A DNA stretch of 15,301 bases from Anaerorhabdus sp964386325 (GCA_964386325.1 CAYLQY010000023.1:1-15301); one strand, 5' to 3'. Numbered from the stretch's first letter, positions 7,548-13,876 are shown. Program-made: numbers and translations. Notes: a model not told the origin generated them from the sequence alone.

Positions 7548-8033
7548 ATGTATGATGTATGTGTTCAATTATTACACCAAAGAGGCGTAGAACTAAGAGA
7601 TATTGCGGAATGTTCAGTTATGTTACAAAAACAATACTTTCCAGATTTATTAGTTGACGATGTAATCGAAGATGTTAAACAAGTTTTATGCAAAAGAGAA
7701 GTTCAACATGCGGTAATAACGGGTATCAATTTAGATATTATGGCAGATAAAGGATGTCTAGAATCAAAAGAACTAGAAGATATACTTTTAAAGGATTATT
7801 CACTTTATGGTGTTGACGAAGTTCTAGCTTATGGTATATGTAATATATACGGTTCAATTGCGTTAACAAATTATGGATACATTGATCGTGTTAAACCAGG
7901 AATTATTGGTCGATTAAACGAACATGATGGAAAACAATGTAATACATTTTTAGATGATATCGTTGGAGCCATTGCTGCAAGTGCAGCAAGTAGAATTGCT
8001 CATTCAAAGGAAAAAGGGGATTGCTGTGAATAA
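7548..8033 (+). CDS. pgpA: Phosphatidylglycerophosphatase A, YutG/LtrC type
   Basis: A 161-residue protein of the Bacillota PgpA family (B. subtilis YutG, Listeria LtrC). The conserved blocks are all present: LLHQRGVELRDIAE, KREVQHAVITGI, YGVDEVLA, YGSIALTNYGYIDRVKPGII and TFLDDIVGAIAASAASRIAH. Members of the family dephosphorylate phosphatidylglycerolphosphate to phosphatidylglycerol; the Bacillota form lacks the membrane helices of the E. coli enzyme, and none are seen here. AAGAGG within the end of psuG is the ribosome binding site. Its presence in a nucleoside salvage operon is unexpected and probably reflects co-transcription rather than a shared pathway. Confidence 0.88.
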   Translation: MYDVCVQLLHQRGVELRDIAECSVMLQKQYFPDLLVDDVIEDVKQVLCKREVQHAVITGINLDIMADKGCLESKELEDILLKDYSLYGVDEVLAYGICNIYGSIALTNYGYIDRVKPGIIGRLNEHDGKQCNTFLDDIVGAIAASAASRIAHSKEKGDCCE

Positions 8034-8838
8034 TAAACGACCTATCACATCAGTAAGTACAAAAAAAGAAATTATGGCTAAGTTAATAGAACTAGGGGTA
8101 AAACCTGGGATGATTCTAGAAGTACATAGCTCACTTTCTTCTTTTGGATTTGTCGTTGGTGGTGCTCAATCAGTAGTTGATGCGCTTATCGATGTTGTTG
8201 GATATAGTGGAACTATTTTAATGCCACTACATTGTAGCGATAACACTGAACCAACTTTTTGGGTGAATCCACCATGTGATTGTGGATTAGCTCAAACGAT
8301 ACGTGAAAACATGCCTGCTTATCATAAGAAGGAAATGGATACGCGTTATATGGGACAAATTGTTGAAAATTTAAGACGACGTGATGGGGCAGTTATATCC
8401 AATCATCCTAATAGTGCTTATGTAGCTTGGGGAAAATATGCTAAGTTATTGTGTAATCGGCATTCTTTGCATTTTTCACTATCAGAAGAATCTCCGACAG
8501 CCCGTTTATATGAACTAAAAGGATATGTTTTACTTTTAGGAGTTGGGTTTGATAATTGTACGTTATTGCATTTAGCAGAATACCGTTCAGATTGTCGTCC
8601 GATTCTATTACAAGGTGCAGCTGTTGAGATTGAAGGAAGACGCGTATGGAAAAAATACTTGGATATTGATGTAAACAGTGATGAATTCCCTGCGATTGAA
8701 ATTGAATTAAAAGGTAAAGGAGCAATTAGAAGTACAAAAATCGGTAATTGCGAAGCAAAGCTTTTCCGTGCTGATGTTGCGATTGATGAAGCGGTTCGTT
8801 ATTTTGAATCGCGCAATACTTATGAATATTATCGTTAA
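8026..8838 (+). CDS. AAC(3)/YokD-family N-acetyltransferase
   Basis: I place the start at GTG 8026 (270 residues), preceded by AAAAGGGGA at 8012-8020; an ATG at 7954 in the same frame would lie deep inside pgpA with no ribosome binding site. The product matches the aminoglycoside 3-N-acetyltransferase fold: HSSLSSFGFVVGGAQSVVDAL (34 onward), GTILMP, HPNSAYVAWG (His127) and a late LLHLAE (His182, Glu185). Family members transfer acetyl from acetyl-CoA to an amino group. Some confer aminoglycoside resistance, but chromosomal YokD-like members usually have unknown substrates, and no resistance is claimed here. It overlaps the pgpA stop by eight bases, is last in the operon, and a terminator hairpin starts at the stop codon. 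Confidence 0.85.
   Translation: MNNKRPITSVSTKKEIMAKLIELGVKPGMILEVHSSLSSFGFVVGGAQSVVDALIDVVGYSGTILMPLHCSDNTEPTFWVNPPCDCGLAQTIRENMPAYHKKEMDTRYMGQIVENLRRRDGAVISNHPNSAYVAWGKYAKLLCNRHSLHFSLSEESPTARLYELKGYVLLLGVGFDNCTLLHLAEYRSDCRPILLQGAAVEIEGRRVWKKYLDIDVNSDEFPAIEIELKGKGAIRSTKIGNCEAKLFRADVAIDEAVRYFESRNTYEYYR
8804..8832 (+). promoter_or_regulatory. Possible internal promoter for the DJ-1-like gene
   Basis: TTGAAT (8804-8809) and TATTAT (8827-8832) are 17 bp apart inside the last codons of the acetyltransferase gene. The predicted start near 8839 falls within the 5' arm of the following terminator, so RNA from this promoter would lack the first bases of the stem. Visual call only. Confidence 0.35.
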
Positions 8839-8862
8839 AGATAGATGCGTCTATCTTTTTCT
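8837..8862 (+). terminator. Intrinsic terminator closing the pseudouridine operon
   Basis: A perfect 9-bp stem (AAAGATAGA at 8837-8845 and TCTATCTTT at 8850-8858) with loop TGCG is followed by a short T run. It begins in the stop codon of the acetyltransferase gene. Confidence 0.82.
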
Positions 8863-8879
8863 ATAACTGGAGGAGTACT

Positions 8880-9491
8880 ATGAAAAAAACGGTAGTATTA
8901 TTATTTGAAGGATTTTGTAATTATGAAATTTCGGTGTTATTGGAAATATTAGTACTAAATGAAAAACCAGTTGTCTTTGTGGTGAATAAGATTAATCCGG
9001 TTCGTTGCGAAGAAGGGATGCGAGTCATACCAGATTGTACATTTGATGATATAGTTTTAGAAGAGTGTGATTCATTGGTACTTTCGGGAAGTTTTTCGGA
9101 AGGGTTATATCATAACTTTAGGGATGAGAAATTAATGGAAGTGATACGACAGTTTGAAAAAGAAGGGAAATTAATCGCAGCTATTTCATCAGGACCCATG
9201 GTTTTGTGTAAAGCGAACATTATGAAAAATAGAAAATTTCAAGCTGGTGTTGATAAACTATGGTTTCTAGAAGATGAGAATTTACTTTTAGATGAAGAAC
9301 AAATGAAATATTTAATTGATGTTCCAGAAATGAAAAAACTAAAAGAAAATGGAACTATTGTTGATGACTATATACTGGATAATAAAGTTTTAACAGCATA
9401 TGGTTGGAAGTATCGTGAATGGGCGGTAGCGTTCGCAGAAGACTTTGGGTTAAATTCATTTCCAACTTCTTTTGGCCTTGATAAAAAATAA
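8880..9491 (+). CDS. DJ-1/PfpI-family protein without the usual cysteine
   Basis: A 203-residue soluble protein of the DJ-1/PfpI superfamily. The N-terminal KKTVVLLFEGFCNYEISVLLEIL carries the conserved Glu (E16) that normally activates the nucleophile, and the nucleophile elbow reads IAAISSGPMVL at residues 99-109. The superfamily consensus there is A-I-C-A-G-P, so the reactive Cys is Ser (S103). The canonical glyoxalase, deglycase or Cys-protease chemistry is therefore doubtful. It may be a binding or regulatory member; related Bacillota proteins with Ser at this position may exist. GGAGG at 8869-8873 is the ribosome binding site. No clear terminator follows before the promoter of the next unit. 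Confidence 0.85.
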   Translation: MKKTVVLLFEGFCNYEISVLLEILVLNEKPVVFVVNKINPVRCEEGMRVIPDCTFDDIVLEECDSLVLSGSFSEGLYHNFRDEKLMEVIRQFEKEGKLIAAISSGPMVLCKANIMKNRKFQAGVDKLWFLEDENLLLDEEQMKYLIDVPEMKKLKENGTIVDDYILDNKVLTAYGWKYREWAVAFAEDFGLNSFPTSFGLDKK

Positions 9492-9513
9492 AATGAGAAC
9501 ATAAAAAAATGTA

Positions 9514-9542
9514 TTGTAATTTAACCTCAGATTTTCTATAAT
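9514..9542 (+). promoter_or_regulatory. Promoter of the structured RNA / M28 peptidase unit
   Basis: TTGTAA (9514-9519) and a perfect TATAAT (9537-9542) are separated by 17 bp; the start should be near 9549. An 8-bp inverted repeat (AACCTCAG 9523-9530, CTGAGGTT 9551-9558) flanks the -10, one arm in the spacer and one at the start of the transcript. Confidence 0.72.
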
Positions 9543-9548
9543 GAGTAT

Positions 9549-9846
9549 CGCTGAGGTTGGATATTCCAATCAAAGATTTTGACCGTCTTGAAAAAGACTG
9601 AGGCCATACGGACAGCCGGGTCAAGTGCCGAACTGCCAGGTAATGCTGGCTGGTAACTTCTGTTACCTTTATTGATTTGAGTAATTCACTCAAAAAGTTG
9701 AGAATTCAACTTGCATGTAATCAATATAGTGTAGTAAAAGTCATCTTTGTTTAGGAAAATAACCCGCAAGAAACAGAGTTAGCACGTGGAGTGCGTAGAC
9801 GATATACTATATTGATGCAAGTGAGATTTTCTGCTTGCATTTTTTT
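9549..9846 (+). ncRNA. Large structured RNA, possibly raiA motif or a leader regulator
   Basis: About 300 nt without a plausible ORF lie between a good promoter and a strong terminator and are packed with perfect or near-perfect stems: TTGGA/TCCAA (9557/9569); TTGACC/GGTCAA (9579-9584/9619-9624) enclosing GTCTT-GAAA-AAGAC (9585-9598); GCCAG/CTGGC (9635-9650); GGTAAC/GTTACC (9652-9667); TTTGAGT/ACTCAAA (9676-9694); AAGTTGA/TCAACTT (9695-9712); a 14-bp pair 9720-9733/9803-9816 that encloses CTTTGTTT/AAACAGAG (9745-9778) and GCAC/GTGC (9782-9794). CGGGT (9617-9621) is complementary to ACCCG (9762-9766), a possible pseudoknot. The GC-richer segment around 9581-9660 resembles the raiA motif RNA as I remember it, but I could not check that. 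6S, tmRNA, RNase P and SRP signatures were not found. It may equally be a cis-acting leader of the M28 peptidase gene. Confidence 0.72.
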
Positions 9847-9848
9847 CT
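9815..9848 (+). terminator. Terminator at the end of the structured RNA
   Basis: ATGCAAG (9815-9821) pairs with CTTGCAT (9834-9840), with an inner AGA/TCT pair, followed by six T residues. A second copy of CTTGCAT at 9710-9716 could pair with the same 5' arm, an antiterminator option. The peptidase ribosome binding site starts about 12 bases after the T run. Confidence 0.85.
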
Positions 9849-9872
9849 TGTAGAGAATGAAGGGGAATGTTT

Positions 9873-12020
9873 ATGACACGTGTTTTGAAAATTTTATTAG
9901 GGGGAGTATTAGTAGTAAGTCTTATTGGGTGTAGTACAACTCAAAAAGAGATATCAGAAACAAATGTTTTGGAGGATTATTACAATGCATATATGAATGC
10001 TGCAGATCATCAATTTGGTTATGATGTCGCGGTAGAACTTAGTACGAATACAAAATTTCTAAGTTCAGATTTAGGAACAAGAACAGCTGGCAGTGATGCA
10101 GAGCATGCAGCAGCTGATTATTTAGCTGAAACAATGAAAGAAATCGGGTTACAAGATGTTGAAAAAGAAGCAGCTGATTGTGACTTATGGCAATTTAATG
10201 GTGCTTCGCTTACTATTGGGGAAGAAACCTTCAATGTTCATTCATATGCAACTGCCCCAACACCTGAGAATGGAATAACGGCTGAAATTGTTTATATGAA
10301 TGAAGGTACAATGTGGGATTATGAGAATGTAGATGTAAAAGGCAAAATTGTCTTAATTGATATTAATCAACGAGATAATTGGTGGATTACATACCCAATG
10401 TTAGAAGCGCAATTCCAAGGAGCTGCAGTTGTTATTGCTGCTAATACGGGTGGGTTTGCACAAATTGCGGATGATGCATTAAATTCACAAGATATTTGTG
10501 CGCCTACTGGGATACCGACATTATCAATTGGTTTAGGAGATTCTTTAAAGATTCAAGAACAATTAAAACAAGGGACAGTTGAAGCGACGGTTGTTGTAGA
10601 TAACATCGTAGGCATCAATGAGGGAACTACTTATAACGTTATTGGAAAAATTCCAGGTAAAAGTAGTGAACATCAAATCGTCGTGGGAGCACATTATGAT
10701 ATGTATTTCCAAGGGTTTCAAGATGATAACGCTGCAACAGGTTTAGTTCTTGCAATGGCGAAAGCATTCCTCGATTCTGACTATCAACCTGAAAACGATA
10801 TTGTTTTTGTACTTCATGGTGCTGAAGAATGGGGTTCATCAAATACGCAATATGATTGGACAGTAGGAGCATGGGAGATGATTAATAATGTTCATCCAGA
10901 ATGGATAGGGAAAACATTGACATTCATTAACTTTGAATTACCTGCATATGAGTTTGATACTTATACAAGCACGTATAGTGCGCCAGAAATGTATAAGATG
11001 CTTAATTATTATGCGAATAATTATGATTATTCACCAGATCCTGTTGATTGCTTTGAAGACGGCATCTTAACAGAAGGATATCAAACCTATACTTATTCAG
11101 ATGATTTCTCGTATTATGCTGCTGGCGTTCCTTCCACAGTAAATGGTTTTTTACTACAACAAGATATGGAAACAGTATTTGACTTCTATTTAAATATCTA
11201 TCATACACAATATGATACACCAGAGACTTATAATGCTAATGTAATGCAATTTAATCTTGAATATTATGGTGCACTTGCAATGTATATTGATCAAATGCCA
11301 GCCTTATACTTGGATTTTAGTTCTCAAACTACCCGTATCAAAGATTCAATTGATGAAGAATTAATGCGTGAATTTGATATTGATGTAGATGGATTATTTA
11401 GTGCAATTAATGCGTTGAGTGTTGCTTCTCAAGATAGATTATCAAAAACAGAATCAATAAATAATCAATATATAGAAGCAGCCAAGAAAAATGATACAGT
11501 AACTATGGAGAAATTAAGAAAAGAAGGAAAAGAGTTAACAGATAAGAATTTGAAAGCATTTGAATTTGCTCAAAATACACTGTTAGGATTAATGTATGAA
11601 AGACCGATTGTACCGCATGTAGCACCACAAGAAAATATTCGCTTATCGCAAGAAGTGATTATGTATCTTGAAAAAGGGGATGTTGTGACAGCGGTAGATG
11701 AAGTGGCTTGGACAATTAACAATGTTCTTGAATGGTATGCAATGTATTTTTCAGAAGAAGTTATTGATGTTCAAGATGCAATGTTATGGTCAAATGAAAA
11801 CAAAGATAATTTATATTGGGGAACAGACAAAGGATTCGTGAAGGCGGATGTAGAGGAAGCAACACGAAGTTTATTCTTACGATATGATGAAGAAAACGGC
11901 GACTTTAGTAAAGAAATTGCAATTTATCAAAAAGCGATTGATGAACAAGGGATAGTCTATAAAAACAAAGTGAATGATGAAATAAAAGCTATACAAGATT
12001 TAGTAGAGTTATTAAAATAA
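9873..12020 (+). CDS. Lipoprotein M28-family metallopeptidase
   Basis: I use ATG 9873 (715 residues), since AAGGGG at 9860-9864 is too close to the ATG at 9867. A lipoprotein signal peptide ends in LIGC (Cys20), so the protein should be anchored to the outer face of the membrane. A PA-like insert spans roughly residues 110-230. The M28 zinc-peptidase core follows: H274 in GAHYD, the DDNAATG motif (284 onward), the AEE pair E318/E319, and H444 in YHTQYDT. The usual third acidic ligand (an Asp in N-x-D) is Glu355 in NFELPA. After about residue 460 there is a helical, charged C-terminal region of about 250 residues of unclear role. The likely function is aminopeptidase activity in peptide scavenging; the substrate is unknown. 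No promoter fits between the preceding terminator and this gene. Confidence 0.85.
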   Translation: MTRVLKILLGGVLVVSLIGCSTTQKEISETNVLEDYYNAYMNAADHQFGYDVAVELSTNTKFLSSDLGTRTAGSDAEHAAADYLAETMKEIGLQDVEKEAADCDLWQFNGASLTIGEETFNVHSYATAPTPENGITAEIVYMNEGTMWDYENVDVKGKIVLIDINQRDNWWITYPMLEAQFQGAAVVIAANTGGFAQIADDALNSQDICAPTGIPTLSIGLGDSLKIQEQLKQGTVEATVVVDNIVGINEGTTYNVIGKIPGKSSEHQIVVGAHYDMYFQGFQDDNAATGLVLAMAKAFLDSDYQPENDIVFVLHGAEEWGSSNTQYDWTVGAWEMINNVHPEWIGKTLTFINFELPAYEFDTYTSTYSAPEMYKMLNYYANNYDYSPDPVDCFEDGILTEGYQTYTYSDDFSYYAAGVPSTVNGFLLQQDMETVFDFYLNIYHTQYDTPETYNANVMQFNLEYYGALAMYIDQMPALYLDFSSQTTRIKDSIDEELMREFDIDVDGLFSAINALSVASQDRLSKTESINNQYIEAAKKNDTVTMEKLRKEGKELTDKNLKAFEFAQNTLLGLMYERPIVPHVAPQENIRLSQEVIMYLEKGDVVTAVDEVAWTINNVLEWYAMYFSEEVIDVQDAMLWSNENKDNLYWGTDKGFVKADVEEATRSLFLRYDEENGDFSKEIAIYQKAIDEQGIVYKNKVNDEIKAIQDLVELLK

Positions 12021-12025
12021 AGAAA

Positions 12026-12077
12026 AAGTGAAACTTATTTCCAGTTGTGTGTGGAATAAGCTTCACTTATTTTTTTG
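12026..12077. terminator. Long bidirectional terminator between the M28 peptidase and fRMsr genes
   Basis: AAGTGAA, CTTATT and CCA (12026-12043) pair in order with TGG, AATAAG and TTCACTT (12052-12068), about 16 pairs with two small interruptions. T runs follow on the plus strand (12070-12076), and a T-rich tract follows on the minus strand. It contains the final codons of the convergent gene. Confidence 0.85.
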
Positions 12078-12496
12078 CATATAACTTCAAAGCATGATGC
12101 ATCTTGAGATGAGAATCGTTCTCGTTGAGGGGAATCAATATCAAGTACTGCAATGACTTGGTTATCTAAGAATATTGGAACAACCAATTCACTTTCTGAT
12201 GCACTATCGCATGCAATATGTCCAGGGAAGTCATGAACATTAGGTATGAGTTGTATTTGTCTAGTTGAAACTGCTGTACCACATACACCTTTGCCAATTT
12301 TTAAATGCGTGCAAGCAACTTTTCCTTGAAAGGGTCCCAGCACTAATTCATTATTATCAAGGAAGTAAAATCCTACCCAATTGATTGTATTCATATTTTC
12401 ATTAATACATGCAGTTACATTAGCTAAAGCAGCAATTTTATTTTTCTCTTCAAGTAATCCTTGAACTTGAGCAATTAATAATTCGTAGTTGGTCAT
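12035..12496 (-). CDS. msrC: GAF-domain free methionine-R-sulfoxide reductase
   Basis: A 153-residue cytosolic GAF-domain enzyme that reduces free methionine-R-sulfoxide. The three family cysteines are C62 (VACTHLKIG), C72 (GVCGTA) and C96 (GHIACDSASESE); their spacing of 10 and 24 residues equals that of E. coli C84/C94/C118. The SESELVVPI and AVLDIDSP blocks are also conserved. The reading frame is open further upstream, but the start is placed at the ATG of MTNYELL because AAAGGAG lies just before it and because the extension would run into the divergent promoter and TPP riboswitch. It is transcribed divergently from thiT and is monocistronic. Confidence 0.93.
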   Translation of the reverse strand: MTNYELLIAQVQGLLEEKNKIAALANVTACINENMNTINWVGFYFLDNNELVLGPFQGKVACTHLKIGKGVCGTAVSTRQIQLIPNVHDFPGHIACDSASESELVVPIFLDNQVIAVLDIDSPQRERFSSQDASCFEVICKKISEAYSTHNWK

Positions 12497-12519
12497 ATAA
12501 AAATTCTCCTTTGTTTTAC

Positions 12520-12548
12520 ATTGTATCATATTCTTTAGCGTGTTATAA
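12520..12548 (-). promoter_or_regulatory. Candidate promoter for msrC
   Basis: On the minus strand TTATAA (12548-12543) and TACAAT (12525-12520) are 17 bp apart. Both hexamers overlap those of the divergent thiT promoter. Confidence 0.45.
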
Positions 12549-12549
12549 T
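12521..12549 (+). promoter_or_regulatory. Extended -10 promoter for the TPP riboswitch-thiT unit
   Basis: A perfect TATAAT (12544-12549) has TG at 12541-12542, an extended -10. TTGTAT at 12521-12526 is a weak -35 at 17 bp. The start is predicted near 12556, at the 5' edge of the aptamer. Confidence 0.7.
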
Positions 12550-12557
12550 GCATACGT

Positions 12558-12629
12558 GAACAGGGGTGCACATTGTGCTGAGAAATAACCCTTATCACCT
12601 GATCTAGTTAATACTAGCGTAGGGAGTTC
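12558..12629 (+). promoter_or_regulatory. TPP riboswitch aptamer (THI-box)
   Basis: The aptamer has the conserved GGGGTGC (12563-12569), GCTGAGA (12577-12583), ACCC (12588-12591), CACCTGATCT (12596-12605), GTTAATAC and AGCGTAGGGA (12616-12625). Stem P1 is GAAC (12558-12561) with GTTC (12626-12629). It binds thiamine pyrophosphate and should reduce expression of thiT when TPP is plentiful. Confidence 0.96.
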
Positions 12630-12639
12630 TTATTTTTAT

Positions 12640-12672
12640 CCTTACGCCTCAAACTTACGGAGGTGTTTTTTT
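12640..12672 (+). promoter_or_regulatory. Riboswitch expression platform: terminator that also hides the ribosome binding site
   Basis: CGCCTC (12645-12650) pairs with GAGGTG (12660-12665) and seven T residues follow, ending one base before the ATG. The 3' arm contains the thiT ribosome binding site GGAGGT. CCTTACG (12640-12646) can instead pair with CGTAGGG (12618-12624) of the aptamer, a plausible antiterminator. Confidence 0.7.
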
Positions 12673-13236
12673 ATGAAAATTAACGTTAAAGATCTTAGTT
12701 TTATGGCGCTTTATGTAGCGCTATCACTTGTATTGGCTTATGTAAGTGAAATGGTTCCATTCTTACAAATGCCTAGTGGTGGAAGTATTGAATTGTCATT
12801 GATTGCGGTTTATGCAGCATCTTATCATCTAGGTTGGAAAAAAGGTTTAGCAGTTGGCTTATTGTGGTGGTTTGTTTCTTTGTTGTTTGGAATGGGAACT
12901 TGGTATCTAAATCCAATCCAATATAGTTTAGACTATATTATTCCAGCAGCAGTTTGTGGCATGGCTAGCTTGTTTCCAAAAGTTGGAAAGATTTCAAATG
13001 TTTATGTTGGCATGTTAATCACAATGATTATTCGCTTTACAGCACAAGTAGTGTCAGGTGTATATTATTGGCCAGCTAATGAAGTAGCAGGAAGTACCGG
13101 AGCTTGGATTTATTCGTTTGGTTATAATTTTGGTTTCAATTTTGTAACATTAATAATTGCGGCGATTATCATCCCAATTTTAATTAAGAGACTAAATTCT
13201 GATCATTTCAAATTTGTCGGAGTAAGAGAGAGCTAA
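12673..13236 (+). CDS. thiT: Thiamine transporter substrate-binding subunit ThiT
   Basis: A 187-residue membrane protein with about six hydrophobic segments: the S-component of an ECF-type vitamin importer, which binds thiamine and docks on a shared EcfA/A'/T module encoded elsewhere. The QMPSGGSIELS loop (about 33-43) and the NPIQYSLDY segment (about 81-89) match the conserved ThiT/YuaJ regions that shape the thiamine pocket. The assignment is strongly supported by the TPP riboswitch directly upstream. No ECF ATPase genes are in the window. A terminator overlaps its last codons. Confidence 0.95.
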   Translation: MKINVKDLSFMALYVALSLVLAYVSEMVPFLQMPSGGSIELSLIAVYAASYHLGWKKGLAVGLLWWFVSLLFGMGTWYLNPIQYSLDYIIPAAVCGMASLFPKVGKISNVYVGMLITMIIRFTAQVVSGVYYWPANEVAGSTGAWIYSFGYNFGFNFVTLIIAAIIIPILIKRLNSDHFKFVGVRES

Positions 13237-13251
13237 TTTTAGCTCTTTTTT
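13227..13251 (+). terminator. Intrinsic terminator after thiT
   Basis: AGAGCT (13229-13234) pairs with AGCTCT (13241-13246) around AATTTT, with one or two extra weak pairs, then a T run. It begins inside the last codons of thiT. Confidence 0.82.
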
Positions 13252-13266
13252 CTTTTTTTGGAAAAC

Positions 13267-13296
13267 TTTAAACAATATAGGGTTATGTGTTATAAT
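13267..13296 (+). promoter_or_regulatory. Promoter for the DUF402 phosphatase gene
   Basis: A perfect TATAAT (13291-13296) has TG at 13288-13289, giving an extended -10. TTTAAA at 13267-13272 is a weak -35 at 18 bp. Confidence 0.6.
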
Positions 13297-13345
13297 AGAC
13301 ACGGCTTTTTATTATAGAACTAAATGATTGGAAAGGGGAGTGTAC

Positions 13346-13876
13346 ATGTTACCTGAAGTAGGTTCAATGGTGTATATTCAAAGTTTCAAACATGATGGTT
13401 CTTTACATCGCACATGGGCTAAAGGGTTCGTGATTGAAGCGAGTGATCAACAAATTGTTGCAGTTACAAATAAAACTTGGGTAACAGAGGCAGATGGACG
13501 CAAGTGGTTTACGCGTGAACCTGCGATTTGTTTCTTTTATCCAGATTGTTGGTTTAATATCATTACGATGATTCGTAAAACAGGTATTTATTACTATTGT
13601 AATTTAGCGTCGCCTAGTTTATATGATGGTGAAGCAATTAAAAACATTGATTATGATTTAGATATTAAACTTTATCCAAATGGCGAATATGAAATTTTAG
13701 ATGAAGATGAATATCAAGAACATGGACAAGAGATGAATTATCCAGATGATATTAAAATGATTGTGGAATCACAAATGCAAGAATTGATTCGTCGAATCAA
13801 AGAGATGGAAGATCCATTTAATGATGAAACTATAAACAAGTATTATAAGATTTATCAAAAAATGTACAAACGTTAA
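13346..13876 (+). CDS. DUF402 nucleoside tri-/diphosphate phosphatase (YgaC/NtdP type)
   Basis: A 176-residue cytosolic protein very similar to the Bacillota NtdP/YgaC family, which hydrolyses nucleoside tri- and diphosphates with divalent metal. The conserved blocks are QSFKHDGSLHRTW, VTEADGRKWFTREPAICFFYPDCWFNIITMIR, GIYYYCNLASP, IDYDLDIKLYPNGEY and LDEDEYQEHGQEMNYPDD; their Asp, Glu and Arg side chains form the active site in known members. The start is ATG 13346, five bases after AAAGGGGAG; an in-frame TTG at 13328 lies before the ribosome binding site and is rejected. The gene has its own promoter and terminator. Confidence 0.92.
   Translation: MLPEVGSMVYIQSFKHDGSLHRTWAKGFVIEASDQQIVAVTNKTWVTEADGRKWFTREPAICFFYPDCWFNIITMIRKTGIYYYCNLASPSLYDGEAIKNIDYDLDIKLYPNGEYEILDEDEYQEHGQEMNYPDDIKMIVESQMQELIRRIKEMEDPFNDETINKYYKIYQKMYKR

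Noticed and set aside
7954..8025. Earlier ATG for the AAC(3)-like gene
   Set aside because: It has no ribosome binding site and adds residues encoded in another frame of conserved pgpA sequence; GTG 8026 has good spacing to AAAAGGGGA.
9355..9693. 112-codon minus-strand frame across the end of the DJ-1-like gene and the structured RNA
   Set aside because: It runs antisense through a recognised gene and through the RNA stems, with no ribosome binding site or domain.
9549..9846. Structured RNA as RNase P RNA, tmRNA, 6S RNA, SRP RNA or a T-box leader
   Set aside because: The hallmark sequences of RNase P, tmRNA (tRNA-like ends and tag frame), SRP (domain IV loop) and T-box (GGTGG) were not found, and there is no long imperfect rod with a central bubble as in 6S.
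12497..12598. N-terminal extension of the msrC reading frame
   Set aside because: The extension overlaps the divergent promoters and TPP aptamer, while the internal ATG at 12496 has AAAGGAG before it and gives the standard family length.
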